A stretch of 64,000 nucleotides of DNA from Bacillota bacterium (lineage in GTDB: Bacteria > Bacillota > SHA-98 > Ch115): assembly GCA_013178415.1 (NCBI GenBank), contig JABLXA010000003.1, positions 126,815 to 190,814 of the forward strand, given 5' to 3'. This document shows positions 53,752 through 63,594 of the stretch, in pieces. Under the pieces are notes generated by a model. The model worked only from the letters and a program-made list of their open reading frames with translations, was not told where the DNA came from and made no database searches. Numbering within the stretch: position 1 is the first letter of the stretch; each line of letters begins with the position of its first letter. Position numbers and translations under genes: made by a program.

Positions 53752-54210
53752 TTAATACCAGAGAGCTGCTCCTGCAAAAGCGCAGCCTATCTTCTCCACC
53801 TTATGTTCCACAGCTTTGACCTTGATGTCGGTGAGATCCATACCCCGGACTTCAAAGGCTTCCTTGACCATCTCTCTGATCTGCTCCTCAGCCTCAGCAG
53901 CGCTGCACTTACCTGAAAACTCCATTATGATCCCAAAAGTACCATCACTCATACCCACGCCGATAGCCGCAGAAATGATCTCCCCCGGGACGTCGCTAGT
54001 GATATAGCCGTATGCCGTAGGGGTGAGTGAAGCAGGCGGGATATCCAGCTTCTCCACGTATTGGGCTCCGGCAGGCAAAACGCTTGATACTTTGAGAAGA
54101 TTGAGATTACCTATCCCGGATGCCAGGAGCGCCTTGTCAAATGCCGTGAGCTTAGTTTTGCCCTCCGCGCTCCCCGAAACAAGGGTAAATTTCTTTGGTG
54201 TTGGAAGCAT
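53752..54210 (-). CDS. pdaD: Pyruvoyl-dependent arginine decarboxylase
   Basis: 152 aa. The self-cleavage motif is LLKVSSVLPAGAQ, where cleavage at Ser-Ser produces the pyruvoyl group; further marks are AYGYITSDVPGE and the C-terminal KIGCAFAGAALWY. Converts arginine to agmatine, first step of the operon pdaD-speE-speB. ATG with GAGGGGG seven nt upstream. Confidence 0.95.
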   Translation of the reverse strand: MLPTPKKFTLVSGSAEGKTKLTAFDKALLASGIGNLNLLKVSSVLPAGAQYVEKLDIPPASLTPTAYGYITSDVPGEIISAAIGVGMSDGTFGIIMEFSGKCSAAEAEEQIREMVKEAFEVRGMDLTDIKVKAVEHKVEKIGCAFAGAALWY

Positions 54211-54273
54211 AGTCTGGCCCCCTCTGACTCAATATTATTGTTACACCGATCTTGAACGCCTTATCATGATATT

Positions 54274-55647
54274 CTAACCTAACATGACGCGTTCCTCAGG
54301 AAACCTCACACCGTTGGCCTGTTGTTTTTGAGCCAAGGCCAGCGCAATACTGAGAGGACCGACACGACCGGCGAACATTATGAATATTATCACCAACCTG
54401 CCCAAGGTGGAAAGGGTGGGGGTTATCCCCATACTGAGCCCCACTGTTCCAAAGGCAGATACGGTCTCGAAAAGAACTTCCGGAAGGCTCTTTCCCTCAG
54501 ACACAGCCAATATGATGGCTCCCGTGAACACTAAAGCCGCTGAGATCATGGTTATTGCCAGGGCCCTCAAGACGGATCCTGTAGGCAATCTACGCTCAAA
54601 GACATCGACATCATTTCTGCCCCTGACCACAGAACGAACGGCCAGAATAAGCACGGCGAAAGTAGATGTCTTTATGCCGCCTCCAGTAGAGCCAGGAGAT
54701 GCACCAATGAACATCAGCAAGATCACGAGAAATATGGTGGCAGGACGAAGCGCCCCGATATTGACTGTGGAAAAACCCGCGGTCCTGGGGGTAACCGCCT
54801 GAAAATAGGCGGCCAGCAGTTTAGACCCAAATGGTAGCCTTCCCAGGGTATCAGGGTTGTCTGACTCTATAGCCAGGATAAGGATTGTTCCAAGCGCAAT
54901 CAAGATTGCAGTAGTGACCAGGACGACCTTTGTATGCAGGTGGAGCCGCCTCGTGCATCTATAGTGCAAAATATCCATCAGGACTGAAAAACCAAGCCCA
55001 CCAAGGACTATCAAAGATGCTATCGTAAGCGATACAAGGGGATCCCCCACGAAATCAGCAAGGCTCCTAAAGCCGCCGAACAGGTCGAATCCAGCGTTAC
55101 AAAAGGCAGATACAGCATGGTACACAGAGTAATAAATCCCTTTAGCCACCCCGAGAAGAGGAATAAACCGGATGGATAATAAGAGCGCTCCTATCCCTTC
55201 TATGATGACGGTAGCGATTATTACATTACGGATAAGACGAACCATCCCCTCAAGGGTCAACTGGTTCATGGCTTCCTGGATCAAGAGCCTGCCCTTGAGA
55301 GAAACTCGTCTTCCCAGCACCAAGAGCGCAAAGGTAGATATGGTCATTATGCCTAAGCCCCCAAACTGGATCAGGAGCATGGTAACTATCTGGCCGAAAA
55401 GGGAATAGGCATCATGAGTATCCACAACCACGAGCCCCGTCACGCAAACCGCCGATGTGGCGGTGAAGAGCGCGGTGAGAAATCCTACTGAATTGCCGCT
55501 TCGAGAAGCCACCGGGAGCGTCAGCAAGATCGCGCCGACGATGATCAATGCCATAAATCCCAGGACAAGTACCTGAGGTGGAGTAAGCTGTCTTAGTGAT
55601 GTCATGATCCGGCCAAGCAATGGGCCACCATCTGTCAAGTTTTCCAT
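54274..55647 (-). CDS. ktrB: K+ transport membrane subunit KtrB/TrkH
   Basis: About 457 aa with four repeated M1-P-M2 units. The four filter segments are SAVCVTGLVVVDT, SAFCNAGFDLFGG, TPRTAGFSTVN and SAFGTVGLSMG, each with the key Gly. Length and the lack of the long TrkH loops favour KtrB. No ktrA gene is seen beside it. ATG at 55647 with GAAGGGG upstream; the frame reaches 55701. Confidence 0.92.
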   Translation of the reverse strand: MENLTDGGPLLGRIMTSLRQLTPPQVLVLGFMALIIVGAILLTLPVASRSGNSVGFLTALFTATSAVCVTGLVVVDTHDAYSLFGQIVTMLLIQFGGLGIMTISTFALLVLGRRVSLKGRLLIQEAMNQLTLEGMVRLIRNVIIATVIIEGIGALLLSIRFIPLLGVAKGIYYSVYHAVSAFCNAGFDLFGGFRSLADFVGDPLVSLTIASLIVLGGLGFSVLMDILHYRCTRRLHLHTKVVLVTTAILIALGTILILAIESDNPDTLGRLPFGSKLLAAYFQAVTPRTAGFSTVNIGALRPATIFLVILLMFIGASPGSTGGGIKTSTFAVLILAVRSVVRGRNDVDVFERRLPTGSVLRALAITMISAALVFTGAIILAVSEGKSLPEVLFETVSAFGTVGLSMGITPTLSTLGRLVIIFIMFAGRVGPLSIALALAQKQQANGVRFPEERVMLG

Positions 55648-55800
55648 ATCAGTCCCCTTCTCTCGCGAGGGCAGGACGCCGAATATAAAATAGATGCCCA
55701 CCCCGATGTGGACTGCAGTCCTCTTTCATGGCAAGCACAAGATGTCAATTATAAACGGATCTCTTTCCGCAATATAGACGGATTTCTTTCCCTGAACTAT

Positions 55801-55841
55801 GAAAGACCCTCACCGGGAATCTCATCCCCGGATGAAGGTCC
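55801..55841 (-). terminator. Probable terminator of spo0A
   Basis: Minus strand: GACC-TTCATCCGGG pairs with CCCGGTGAGGGTC (one bulge), followed by TTTC. It lies ~80 nt beyond the spo0A stop and before ktrB. The short U-run lowers confidence. The rest of 55702-55920 shows no gene. Confidence 0.5.
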
Positions 55842-55920
55842 TCAGATGCGCTAGAATCCTTGCTCAATTATAGCATGCCGCGACAACCTGTCAACCGCTT
55901 TTTTGGCGCACACCTTGGGA

Positions 55921-56736
55921 TCAAGCGTTCTCAAGCATCTTCAGGCGAAGCTCTTCTGCTATCCGCGCGATAAAAAAAGAATTAGTAGGGGGTTTGCCCC
56001 CTCGGGAATGCGCGGCATGACCAAAAATCTGGTATATATAATCCAGATTCCCCTGAATCCATGTCTTCTGAATCGTATACCGGATGGCCGCTTCGATAAT
56101 TAGAGGCGTTGTGCCATGCTTCTCTGCAACCCTAGGATACAAACTCTTGGTCACTGAATTGAGAAGTCCCATGTCTTGCGAGACCATTGCTATAGAATCC
56201 CTGAGGTATGCATACCCTTTGAAGTAGGTAGGAACCCCCATCTTATAGAGTACCCTGGCTACCCTGTCCTCGAGGTCTTCTTCTTTATCTTTATCGACGG
56301 GCGGGTCAATGTCCCTCGAGGATTTCCTAAATACGAGTTTATCCAATGCATGTCCCTCACGCCCCAGCTGCCTGATGCGGTTCACCAGGCTTGCCCTATC
56401 AAACGGCTTGAGAAGGTAATAATCGGCGCCGAGACGCGATGTGGATCGGACCATGGCCTCCTCTTCAAACGCTGTAAGCACAATTATTCTTGGCCGTCTG
56501 GGTAGGTCCATTTCCTGCAGCTTTGAAAGAACCCCCATACCATCAAGATATGGCATGATCATATCAAGTAGAACAACATCAGGCCTTTGACTTACGATCT
56601 TCTCGAGGGCATCCAGCCCATCATAGGCCGCCCCGACCCACTCAAGGTCCGGTTCCCCTCTGATAATGTCCTCTAGCACATTACAAAGATCCCTGTTGTT
56701 TTCCGCCGCCAACACCTTGACTTTGTCGGTTTGCAT
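55921..56736 (-). CDS. spo0A: Sporulation master regulator Spo0A
   Basis: 271 aa. Receiver domain (about 5-125) with phosphoacceptor Asp58 in VVLLDMIMPYLDG, Thr in IVLTAFEEEA and Lys in YYLLKPFD. The DNA-binding domain (about 155-271) has VTKSLYPRVAEKHGTTPLIIEAAIRYTIQ, then KPPTNSFFIARIAEELRL, the Spo0A signature. Oddity: the usual DD acidic pair is replaced by Glu-Asn (VLAAENNRDL). The ATG at 56736 sits after GGGGGAGGAGG; the longer frame to 56772 is not supported. Confidence 0.93.
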   Translation of the reverse strand: MQTDKVKVLAAENNRDLCNVLEDIIRGEPDLEWVGAAYDGLDALEKIVSQRPDVVLLDMIMPYLDGMGVLSKLQEMDLPRRPRIIVLTAFEEEAMVRSTSRLGADYYLLKPFDRASLVNRIRQLGREGHALDKLVFRKSSRDIDPPVDKDKEEDLEDRVARVLYKMGVPTYFKGYAYLRDSIAMVSQDMGLLNSVTKSLYPRVAEKHGTTPLIIEAAIRYTIQKTWIQGNLDYIYQIFGHAAHSRGGKPPTNSFFIARIAEELRLKMLENA

Positions 56737-56808
56737 CTGCCTCCTCCCCCTCAACGTAAGGCCCAATGACATGAAACCGCGGGCGCCCCCTACCCATACG
56801 TCTAAGAT

Positions 56809-56835
56809 TTTCTATATTCATAGACAAATTCCTCT
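56809..56835 (-). promoter_or_regulatory. Candidate sigma-H promoter of spo0A
   Basis: AGAGGAATT (56835-56827), 11 nt, then ATAGAAA (56815-56809). This fits the sigma-H pattern RNAGGAWWW-N11/12-RNNGAAT except for the last base. In Bacillus, spo0A has such a promoter. The divergent gap to the BMP gene (56737-56953) shows no other clear element. Confidence 0.45.
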
Positions 56836-56953
56836 ATTGTCCCCGAAGATCCAAATGGAAACGTGAAAGGATTCCTTCCAGCAATGAAGAATAATCTCCT
56901 TCGGACAAAATAGAGCCAAACAAGGCTAATAAAACCAAAGGAGGAGTGTTGGA

Positions 56954-57958
56954 TTGATTCGCGGGAATAGGATTCTGTTGTGTATCCTGACTTGTCTTCT
57001 GATTCTTGCCCTCCTCGGCGTACCCTCGGCATGGGCCCAAAAGTCATTGAAGATCGCCATGGTCACTGACATAGGAGGACTTGGCGACCAGTCTTTCAAC
57101 GATGCAGCCTACCGTGGCATGCTTCAGGCACAAAGAGAACTAGGAGCAGAAATCAAGGTCATTGAGTCCAAGAAGATGGATGATTATGAACCCAATCTCC
57201 GTAACCTGGCGGAGCAGAAGTACGATCTGATATGGGCAATAGGTTTCCTGATGACCGATGCGGTTAAGAATGTAGCCAAACAATACCCTGATGTTCATTT
57301 CGGGATAATCGATAGTGTCGTAGAGGCACCCAATGTTATGTCAGTTACATTCAAGGAAGAAGAAGGATCATTCCTCGTGGGCGTGATCGCAGGCATGACC
57401 ACAAAGAAGAATATCATTGGATTTGTAGGCGGCATGGAATTCCCCTTGATACAGAAGTTTGAAGCCGGTTTCAAGGCAGGAGTAAAAGCGGTGAACCCCA
57501 AGGCAAGAGTGCTGGCGGCATATACCGGATCATTCAATGATCCTGCAAAAGGAAAGGAATTGGCATTGGCCCAGCACAGCGCCGGCGCGGATGTGATCTA
57601 CCATGCATCAGGCGCATGCGGCATCGGGGTAATAGAGGCTGCCAAGGAAAAGAAATTCTGGGCCATCGGCGTGGATTCTGACCAGCATCACCTGGCCCCC
57701 AACAATGTCCTAACCTGCATGATCAAAAGAGTCGATGTAGGAGTCTTTACCGGCGCCAAGGCGGTAGCAGAAGGGAAATTCAAGCCTGGATTAGTGGTCT
57801 TGGGACTCAAGGAAAATGGCGTGGGGTACTGCTCCAGTACATCCAAGACCGCATCCAGCCAGGCTATAGCAAAGGCTGATGAATGGGCTAAGAACATCAT
57901 TTCCGGCAAGATCAAGGTCCCGGAGGTTCCGAAGGACGTAGCGAACTGGAAGCCTTGA
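56954..57958 (+). CDS. BMP-family nucleoside-binding protein of an ABC importer
   Basis: 334 aa. Signal peptide with Ala cleavage (LLILALLGVPSAWAQ) and no lipobox Cys, so it is periplasmic. BMP/PnrA/Med marks: IAMVTDIGGLGDQSFNDAAYRG, GIIDSVVEAPNVMSVTFKEEEGSFLVG and GFVGGMEFPLIQKFEAGFKAG. Binds purine nucleosides in characterised relatives. The TTG start at 56954 has AAAGGAGGAG upstream. It is the first gene of an importer with the ATPase and two permeases downstream. Confidence 0.93.
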   Translation: MIRGNRILLCILTCLLILALLGVPSAWAQKSLKIAMVTDIGGLGDQSFNDAAYRGMLQAQRELGAEIKVIESKKMDDYEPNLRNLAEQKYDLIWAIGFLMTDAVKNVAKQYPDVHFGIIDSVVEAPNVMSVTFKEEEGSFLVGVIAGMTTKKNIIGFVGGMEFPLIQKFEAGFKAGVKAVNPKARVLAAYTGSFNDPAKGKELALAQHSAGADVIYHASGACGIGVIEAAKEKKFWAIGVDSDQHHLAPNNVLTCMIKRVDVGVFTGAKAVAEGKFKPGLVVLGLKENGVGYCSSTSKTASSQAIAKADEWAKNIISGKIKVPEVPKDVANWKP

Positions 57959-58136
57959 TCCGTTGGTTGCAGGGGATGGGTGCTCCTCTCGGTGGACGCA
58001 ACACTATCAGGGAACGCCGCTGGGCCGATACCACCCACACCCTCGTAGACCCGGGGTTGGGATACTCCGACCGGCGGCATTGATCCGAGGCCTTATAGCC
58101 TGAGGGCCGAGGATCACTGAGCAGCCTCTCAGCAAG

Positions 58137-58203
58137 GCTGCGTCCGCCGGGAGGAGTATCCATACCTAAGGCTGCTGCGTCCGCCGGGAGAAGTATCCAT
58201 ACC
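58137..58203. repeat. Two 30-bp direct repeats between the BMP gene and its ATPase
   Basis: GCTGCGTCCGCCGGGAGRAG plus TATCCATACC occurs at 58137-58166 and 58174-58203 (one mismatch, period 37). The 306-nt gap (57959-58264) holds no gene. The repeats may mark an RNA element or a relic of duplication. Confidence 0.7.
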
Positions 58204-58264
58204 CAGGTCAAAGTTACTGAGGATGCCACCGAAAGAGTGTCCCCAAAAGGAGTGAGGATGAATC

Positions 58265-59806
58265 TTGGCGGGTCGTGAGAACGCGGAAGTTATAAGCATG
58301 AGGGGTATCACGAAGCAATTCCCGGGGGTGCTGGCCAATGATCATATCGATTTTTCGCTGCGCCAGGGCGAAATCCATGCCCTCCTAGGGGAGAACGGAG
58401 CCGGGAAGACCACGTTGATGAAGATTCTCTACGGACTTTATCTGGCAGATTCGGGCGAGATTTATGTCAAGGGTGTCAAACAGGAGATTAATGATCCCGC
58501 CTGTGCCATCCGGCTTGGCATAGGCATGGTGCATCAGCATTTTATGTTGATCCCGCCATTTACAGTAGCAGAGAACATCATTCTTGGAATGGAGCCGTCC
58601 AAAGCGCGCATCCATCTGGACATTCGTGAGGCTGCCCGCCAGGTGACAGAATTGTCCGCGAAGTATGGACTCAAAGTAGATCCATTCGCGCGAGTGGAGG
58701 ATATTTCTGTAGGAATGCAGCAGCGCACGGAGATCCTGAAGGCCCTTTACAGAGGAGCGGAGGTCCTCATTCTAGATGAGCCGACTGCTGTCCTGACGCC
58801 ACAGGAAGTGGATGAATTGATGGAGACGATGCGGTCCCTCGCGCGTCAGGGAAAGTCCATCATTTTTATTACACATAAGCTGACCGAGGTGATGGCCATC
58901 GCTGACCGCGTGACCATCGTCCGGCGCGGCAAAGTTGTGGGCACTCTTGAAAAGCATAAGACAAATGTCAATGAACTCGCCACTTTGATGGTGGGTCGTG
59001 ATGTAAGCCTGGGGGTTCAGAAGAAGGAACAAGAGCCCGGTAGAGTGCTGCTCGATGTACATAACCTCACCGCTCTGAATAACCGGAGGCTCCCAGCGCT
59101 AAAGAGGGTGAGTTTCTCGCTTCGCGCTGGCGAGATCCTGGGGATCGCGGGGGTCGAGGGCAACGGGCAGACAGAGCTCGTGGAGGTCATCACCGGCCTG
59201 AGGCAAGCTACAAGTGGGCACATTTTTCTGGATGGAAAAGAGGTAACGAATCTTCCCCCTAGCAAGATAATTGCCTCAGGAATGGCGCATATACCAGAAG
59301 ATCGCGTGCGGAGAGGATTGATCGCGGACTTTACCGTAGCAGAAAATATGATCCTGGAATCCCATAACAAGAGCCCATTTGCGCGGGGCTTGAGGATACT
59401 GTGGGAAAATGTCCGGAGCGCCACCCTTGAGAGAATTCGCGAATTTGATATTCGTACTCCCAGCGAGGATGTTCCGGTGCGCTCCCTGTCGGGTGGCAAT
59501 CTGCAGAAGGTCATCCTTGCCCGTGAATTGTCGAGAGATCCTCTTGTGATAATAGCGGTTCAGCCGACACGCGGTCTGGATGTAGGGGCGATAGAATTCG
59601 TCCATAGCCGGCTCTTGGCTGCGCGGGAAGCCGGAAAGGCGGTGCTCCTGGTGTCTTTGGAGCTCGAGGAAATCCTGGCCCTCAGCGATCGTATCGCTGT
59701 AATGTATGAAGGTGAAATTGTCGGGGAGATGCCGGCGAAGCAAGCCACCGAACAGACCCTCGGCCTCCTTATGGCAGGGGCAATGCGGCTCCAAGACGCG
59801 TCGTAG
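58265..59806 (+). CDS. ABC importer ATPase with two nucleotide-binding domains (nucleoside type)
   Basis: 513 aa. First ABC domain complete (GENGAGKTTLMKIL, LILDEPTAVLTPQE). Second domain has the loose Walker A GVEGNGQTELVEV and signature LSGGNLQKVILAREL, Walker B VIIAVQPTRGLDVGA in which the catalytic Glu is replaced by Gln. This is the layout of RbsA/YufO (nucleoside) transporters, where the second domain is degenerate. The TTG at 58265 is preceded by GGAGTGAGG. Confidence 0.92.
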   Translation: MAGRENAEVISMRGITKQFPGVLANDHIDFSLRQGEIHALLGENGAGKTTLMKILYGLYLADSGEIYVKGVKQEINDPACAIRLGIGMVHQHFMLIPPFTVAENIILGMEPSKARIHLDIREAARQVTELSAKYGLKVDPFARVEDISVGMQQRTEILKALYRGAEVLILDEPTAVLTPQEVDELMETMRSLARQGKSIIFITHKLTEVMAIADRVTIVRRGKVVGTLEKHKTNVNELATLMVGRDVSLGVQKKEQEPGRVLLDVHNLTALNNRRLPALKRVSFSLRAGEILGIAGVEGNGQTELVEVITGLRQATSGHIFLDGKEVTNLPPSKIIASGMAHIPEDRVRRGLIADFTVAENMILESHNKSPFARGLRILWENVRSATLERIREFDIRTPSEDVPVRSLSGGNLQKVILARELSRDPLVIIAVQPTRGLDVGAIEFVHSRLLAAREAGKAVLLVSLELEEILALSDRIAVMYEGEIVGEMPAKQATEQTLGLLMAGAMRLQDAS

Positions 59807-59846
59807 AAAGCCCATCATAAGGGGCGACAGATTGGAGGGAATCGTT

Positions 59847-61100
59847 GTGAGAAATAGACGCGCCACGATCATCTCAGGCGCAGTCTTGGCATATCTTCTA
59901 CTCTGTATCCTACTAAAAGGGGACATAATAAAGGGAACTCTTTTTTCCATTCAGGCAATATTTTATATGATCCCCTTTATCTTCGTTGGACTAATATCCA
60001 TGATGGCTATGCGGAAAGGAATCGTTAGCGGACGGCTCGCCTCCCCGATCCTGGCCCTCATGCTGGCTCTTTCCACAGGAATCATACTTATCCTTTGGGC
60101 CGGGAAAGACCCTTTCAAAGCATATGGCGCCCTGCTAATTGGAGCGTTTGGCAACCTTCAGAATATCTCCGAAACACTGGTTGCCATGACACCGCTGGTC
60201 CTTACCGGTCTTTCCATAGCCCTGGCATTCCACTGCGGCCTTTTCAACATAGGTGCGGAAGGACAATTCATCCTGGGGCAGCTTGGGGCGGCGTGGATTG
60301 GTTATGCTCTCGCGGGATTGCCGATGATATTGCACCTACCAGTCACCTTGCTTTTTGGTATGGCTGCCGGAGCGCTTTGGGCGCTGATTCCGGGCCTGCT
60401 GAAAGCTTACAGAGGAGTTCACGAAGTCATCAATACTATTATGATGAATTATATAGCTCTCTACCTCGCGAATTATCTTGTCAACGGCCCGATGATGGCG
60501 AAAGGTTTTTTGCCCGTTTCGCCTGAGATCAGCCCGGCCGCCAGATTGCCTCGCCTCCTGGCTTTCATGGGCGCCAACTACCGCGCAAATGCCGGCATCA
60601 TCCTGGCTATCTCAGCGGCAATGGCTGTATATTACATCCTATGGCACACCACAATTGGTTATGAAATAAGGGCGGTTGGGCGAAATCCCCAGGCAGCTAG
60701 ATATGGAGGCATAAATGTGCCATCCAACCTTGTGAAGGCTATGCTCCTATCTGGCGCGCTTTCCGGAATGGCTGGCGCTATCCACATCATGGGAATCCAG
60801 TATAAATTCGTCGATATTTTCACCTGGACAGGCTACGGCTTCGATGGTATAGCCGTGGCTCTCCTCGGGGGCAATCACCCTGTTGGCGTGGTCCTGAGCG
60901 CGCTATTGTTCGGCGCTCTTACCTCCGGCGCCGCGCAGATGCAGATCCTTGCCGGGGTTCCAAAGCAGATTATCACCATTGTCCAATCCATAATCATTCT
61001 CTTCGTAGCTGCGGAGAAGTTTCTCAATTATCTTGTGAGAAGCCGTGGGAGGAATATATCATCGAAGTCCTCCCCGGCAAAGGAGGCCGAGGTCGCGTGA
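59847..61100 (+). CDS. Nucleoside ABC importer permease 1
   Basis: About 417 aa, BPD_transp_2 family (YufP type). Nine or ten helices; [21 protein letters not shown] and [21 protein letters not shown] are conserved. The GTG at 59847 has TTGGAGGGA upstream; the longer frame to 59706 overlaps the ATPase. Its stop overlaps the next start (GTGA). Confidence 0.9.
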   Translation: MRNRRATIISGAVLAYLLLCILLKGDIIKGTLFSIQAIFYMIPFIFVGLISMMAMRKGIVSGRLASPILALMLALSTGIILILWAGKDPFKAYGALLIGAFGNLQNISETLVAMTPLVLTGLSIALAFHCGLFNIGAEGQFILGQLGAAWIGYALAGLPMILHLPVTLLFGMAAGALWALIPGLLKAYRGVHEVINTIMMNYIALYLANYLVNGPMMAKGFLPVSPEISPAARLPRLLAFMGANYRANAGIILAISAAMAVYYILWHTTIGYEIRAVGRNPQAARYGGINVPSNLVKAMLLSGALSGMAGAIHIMGIQYKFVDIFTWTGYGFDGIAVALLGGNHPVGVVLSALLFGALTSGAAQMQILAGVPKQIITIVQSIIILFVAAEKFLNYLVRSRGRNISSKSSPAKEAEVA

Positions 61101-62074
61101 TCGAATCATTCAAGGAAATCTTGAGCCAGATTTGGTGGCTGCTGAGCATACCCGGGCTGTGGATCTCCACCCTCCGTCTGGCGACCCCCCTGGCTTTGGC
61201 CGCCCTGGGTGGCGTCTTCTCTGAGCGCTCCGGAGTAGTCAATATTGCCCTCGAGGGGATCATGCTCGTGGCATCATTCTTTGCGGCCATAGTCTCCATG
61301 TATTCACAGAACCCATGGCTCGGGGTCCTCGCGGGAGTAGTCTCCGGCCTCCTGGTCTCCCTGATCCACGCCGTAGTCTGTGTAAATTTCCAGGCAGATC
61401 AGGTAGTCAGCGGCACGGCCCTTAATATGCTGGCCTTAGGCCTTACAGGATTTCTCCTCCAGAAATTTATCGGTCATCCAGGCCAGACGCCGCCCGTCCC
61501 GAAATTGCCTGATTGGGTGATACCTGGCCTCGACAAGATACCTGTGATAGGTCCCACGGCTTCTCAGATCCTGAGCGGACATACTCCTATAGTATATATC
61601 GCAATTTTCATCGCACTCCTTGCCCAGTATGTACTGTTCAGGACTCCCCTTGGTCTGAGGCTTCGAGCCGTGGGCGAAAACCCAGAGGCAGCTGAAACCG
61701 TCGGCATCAATGTATTTCATATGAGGTACCTAGGCGTTGCCATAAGCGGAATCCTGGGAGGGCTGGCCGGAACCGCCCTATCCATCGGCCTTTTGTCTAT
61801 CTTTCAAGAAAACATGACAAACGGTCGCGGGTTCATCGCGCTAGCCGCCATGATCTTTGGAAAATGGACACCACTCGGGGCTCTTGGCGCATCCTTACTG
61901 TTTGGTTTTGCCGACGCGTTTCAGATGAACGCCCAGACTGTCGGCCTAACTTTTATACCACGCCAGGTCTGGCTGATGCTTCCATATATCCTCACCATGC
62001 TGGCCCTTGCGGGCGTAGTTGGCCGCTCCACCCCACCCGCCGCAGACGGGGTGCCATACGAAGGCAAAAAATAG
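61097..62074 (+). CDS. Nucleoside ABC importer permease 2
   Basis: 325 aa, BPD_transp_2 family (YufQ type). [21 protein letters not shown] and [21 protein letters not shown] are conserved and parallel those of permease 1, as expected for the heterodimeric channel. GTG start at 61097 overlapping the previous stop by 4 nt. Confidence 0.92.
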   Translation: MIESFKEILSQIWWLLSIPGLWISTLRLATPLALAALGGVFSERSGVVNIALEGIMLVASFFAAIVSMYSQNPWLGVLAGVVSGLLVSLIHAVVCVNFQADQVVSGTALNMLALGLTGFLLQKFIGHPGQTPPVPKLPDWVIPGLDKIPVIGPTASQILSGHTPIVYIAIFIALLAQYVLFRTPLGLRLRAVGENPEAAETVGINVFHMRYLGVAISGILGGLAGTALSIGLLSIFQENMTNGRGFIALAAMIFGKWTPLGALGASLLFGFADAFQMNAQTVGLTFIPRQVWLMLPYILTMLALAGVVGRSTPPAADGVPYEGKK

Positions 62075-62156
62075 GGCATTGTCTGCCGATGATTTTCGCG
62101 TGACAGTAGAATAATAAATACTGAAACCGAGTTCATTGCGCGAAGGTGTCATATTC

Positions 62157-63554
62157 ATGGGGCTATGGAGCAAGAAATCCGTTGAAACTCTCCGCAGGGA
62201 CAGCGCCTATCATAAAAGCGCCCTGAAACGTAATTTGGGCCCCACAGACCTTACCGCTCTTGGAATAGGCGCGATAATAGGGACAGGAATCTTCGTCCTG
62301 ACTGGCGTTGCTGCGGCGAGATATGCGGGGCCTGCCGTGCTTATATCTTTCATGATTTCTGGGACAGCAGCCGGGCTTGCGGCCCTGTGCTATGCAGAGC
62401 TCGCCTCGATGGTCCCGGTGGCAGGAAGCGCGTATACCTACTCCTACATAGCCCTGGGCGAGATAATCGCCTGGGTGATCGGCTGGAATCTCATCCTGGA
62501 ATATGCGGTATCCGCCGGAGCCGTATCCATAGGGTGGTCCGGATATTTCGTAAATCTCCTCCGTGCGGCGGGGATCCATCTACCCCGGTGGGCAATCGCA
62601 TCGCCGCTTTCAGGAGGAGTGGCAAACCTGCCGGCCGGCATCATAGCCCTGGCCATAACAGCGCTTCTCGTCTTCAGCACGAGGGAAAGCTCGCATGCCA
62701 ATAAGCTCATCGTGGCCATAAAGCTTGCGGCTGTCCTGTTCTTCATTGGAATAGGAATATTTCATATAAAACCTTCAAATTGGACGCCATTCGCCCCCTA
62801 TGGGTGGTCAGGAGTCATGCGAGGATCCGCCATTGTGTTCTTCGCGTATATCGGATTTGACGCAGTTGCGACTGCGGCTGAAGAAGTGGAACGACCTCAA
62901 CGTGATCTTCCAATCGGGCTAATCGCCTCTCTTGGCATCTCAACGATCCTATATATACTGGTGACAGTCATACTGACAGGGGTGGTAAATTATAGACGGC
63001 TCGACACCCCTGCGCCGGTGGCGTTTGCTCTTCTCCAGGCCGGCGTTCCCTGGGGCACGGCCATAGTCTCAGTCGGCGCCCTCACAGGCCTGACCAGCGT
63101 CCTGCTGGTAACCATTTTCGCCCAAAGCCGCGTCTTTTTCGCCATGGCAAGAGACGGCCTCCTGCCGGCAGCCTTCACCAAGATACATCGTAAATTCGGA
63201 ACCCAGTATATGGTGACGATAGTGACAGGGATCGTGGTAGCTCTAATCGGAATGCTGCTTCCAATCGGAATGGTCGCGGAGCTTGCGAACATAGGGACCC
63301 TGACAGCATTTGTGCTGGTTTCCATCGGAATACTCATCCTTCGCAAAACCCAGCCCAATCTACCCCGACCATTTAAGACACCATTCATGCCATATACGCC
63401 GATCTTGACGATAATCTTTTGTGGCTATCTTGCCGCCAACCTTCCCCGCCTGACGTGGGTTCGATTTGTCCTCTGGCTCATCATCGGGATGTTCATATAT
63501 TTCCTGTATGGAAGGAATCATTCCCTGGCGGGCAAAAAGAAGGAGGGAACGTAA
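62157..63554 (+). CDS. APC-family amino-acid permease
   Basis: About 465 aa, 12 membrane helices. GIGAIIGTGIFVLTGVAA in helix 1 is the substrate-binding motif; FFAYIGFDAVATAAEEVERPQRDLPIGLI in helix 6 is typical of the cationic amino-acid (CAT/YfnA-like) subfamily. The ATG at 62157 has GAAGGTG upstream; the TTG at 62136 opens the frame. Substrate is not determined by sequence alone. Confidence 0.9.
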   Translation: MGLWSKKSVETLRRDSAYHKSALKRNLGPTDLTALGIGAIIGTGIFVLTGVAAARYAGPAVLISFMISGTAAGLAALCYAELASMVPVAGSAYTYSYIALGEIIAWVIGWNLILEYAVSAGAVSIGWSGYFVNLLRAAGIHLPRWAIASPLSGGVANLPAGIIALAITALLVFSTRESSHANKLIVAIKLAAVLFFIGIGIFHIKPSNWTPFAPYGWSGVMRGSAIVFFAYIGFDAVATAAEEVERPQRDLPIGLIASLGISTILYILVTVILTGVVNYRRLDTPAPVAFALLQAGVPWGTAIVSVGALTGLTSVLLVTIFAQSRVFFAMARDGLLPAAFTKIHRKFGTQYMVTIVTGIVVALIGMLLPIGMVAELANIGTLTAFVLVSIGILILRKTQPNLPRPFKTPFMPYTPILTIIFCGYLAANLPRLTWVRFVLWLIIGMFIYFLYGRNHSLAGKKKEGT

Positions 63555-63581
63555 AAAAGCCTGCCGCGGATTTCCGGCAGA
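63553..63581 (-). terminator. Terminator of the tRNA operon
   Basis: Minus strand: CTGCCG (63580-63575) pairs with CGGCAG (63566-63561), then GCTTTTTTAC. It abuts the stop codon of the plus-strand permease, so the two convergent units end here. Confidence 0.8.
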
Positions 63582-63594
63582 CTGCGATAAACTA

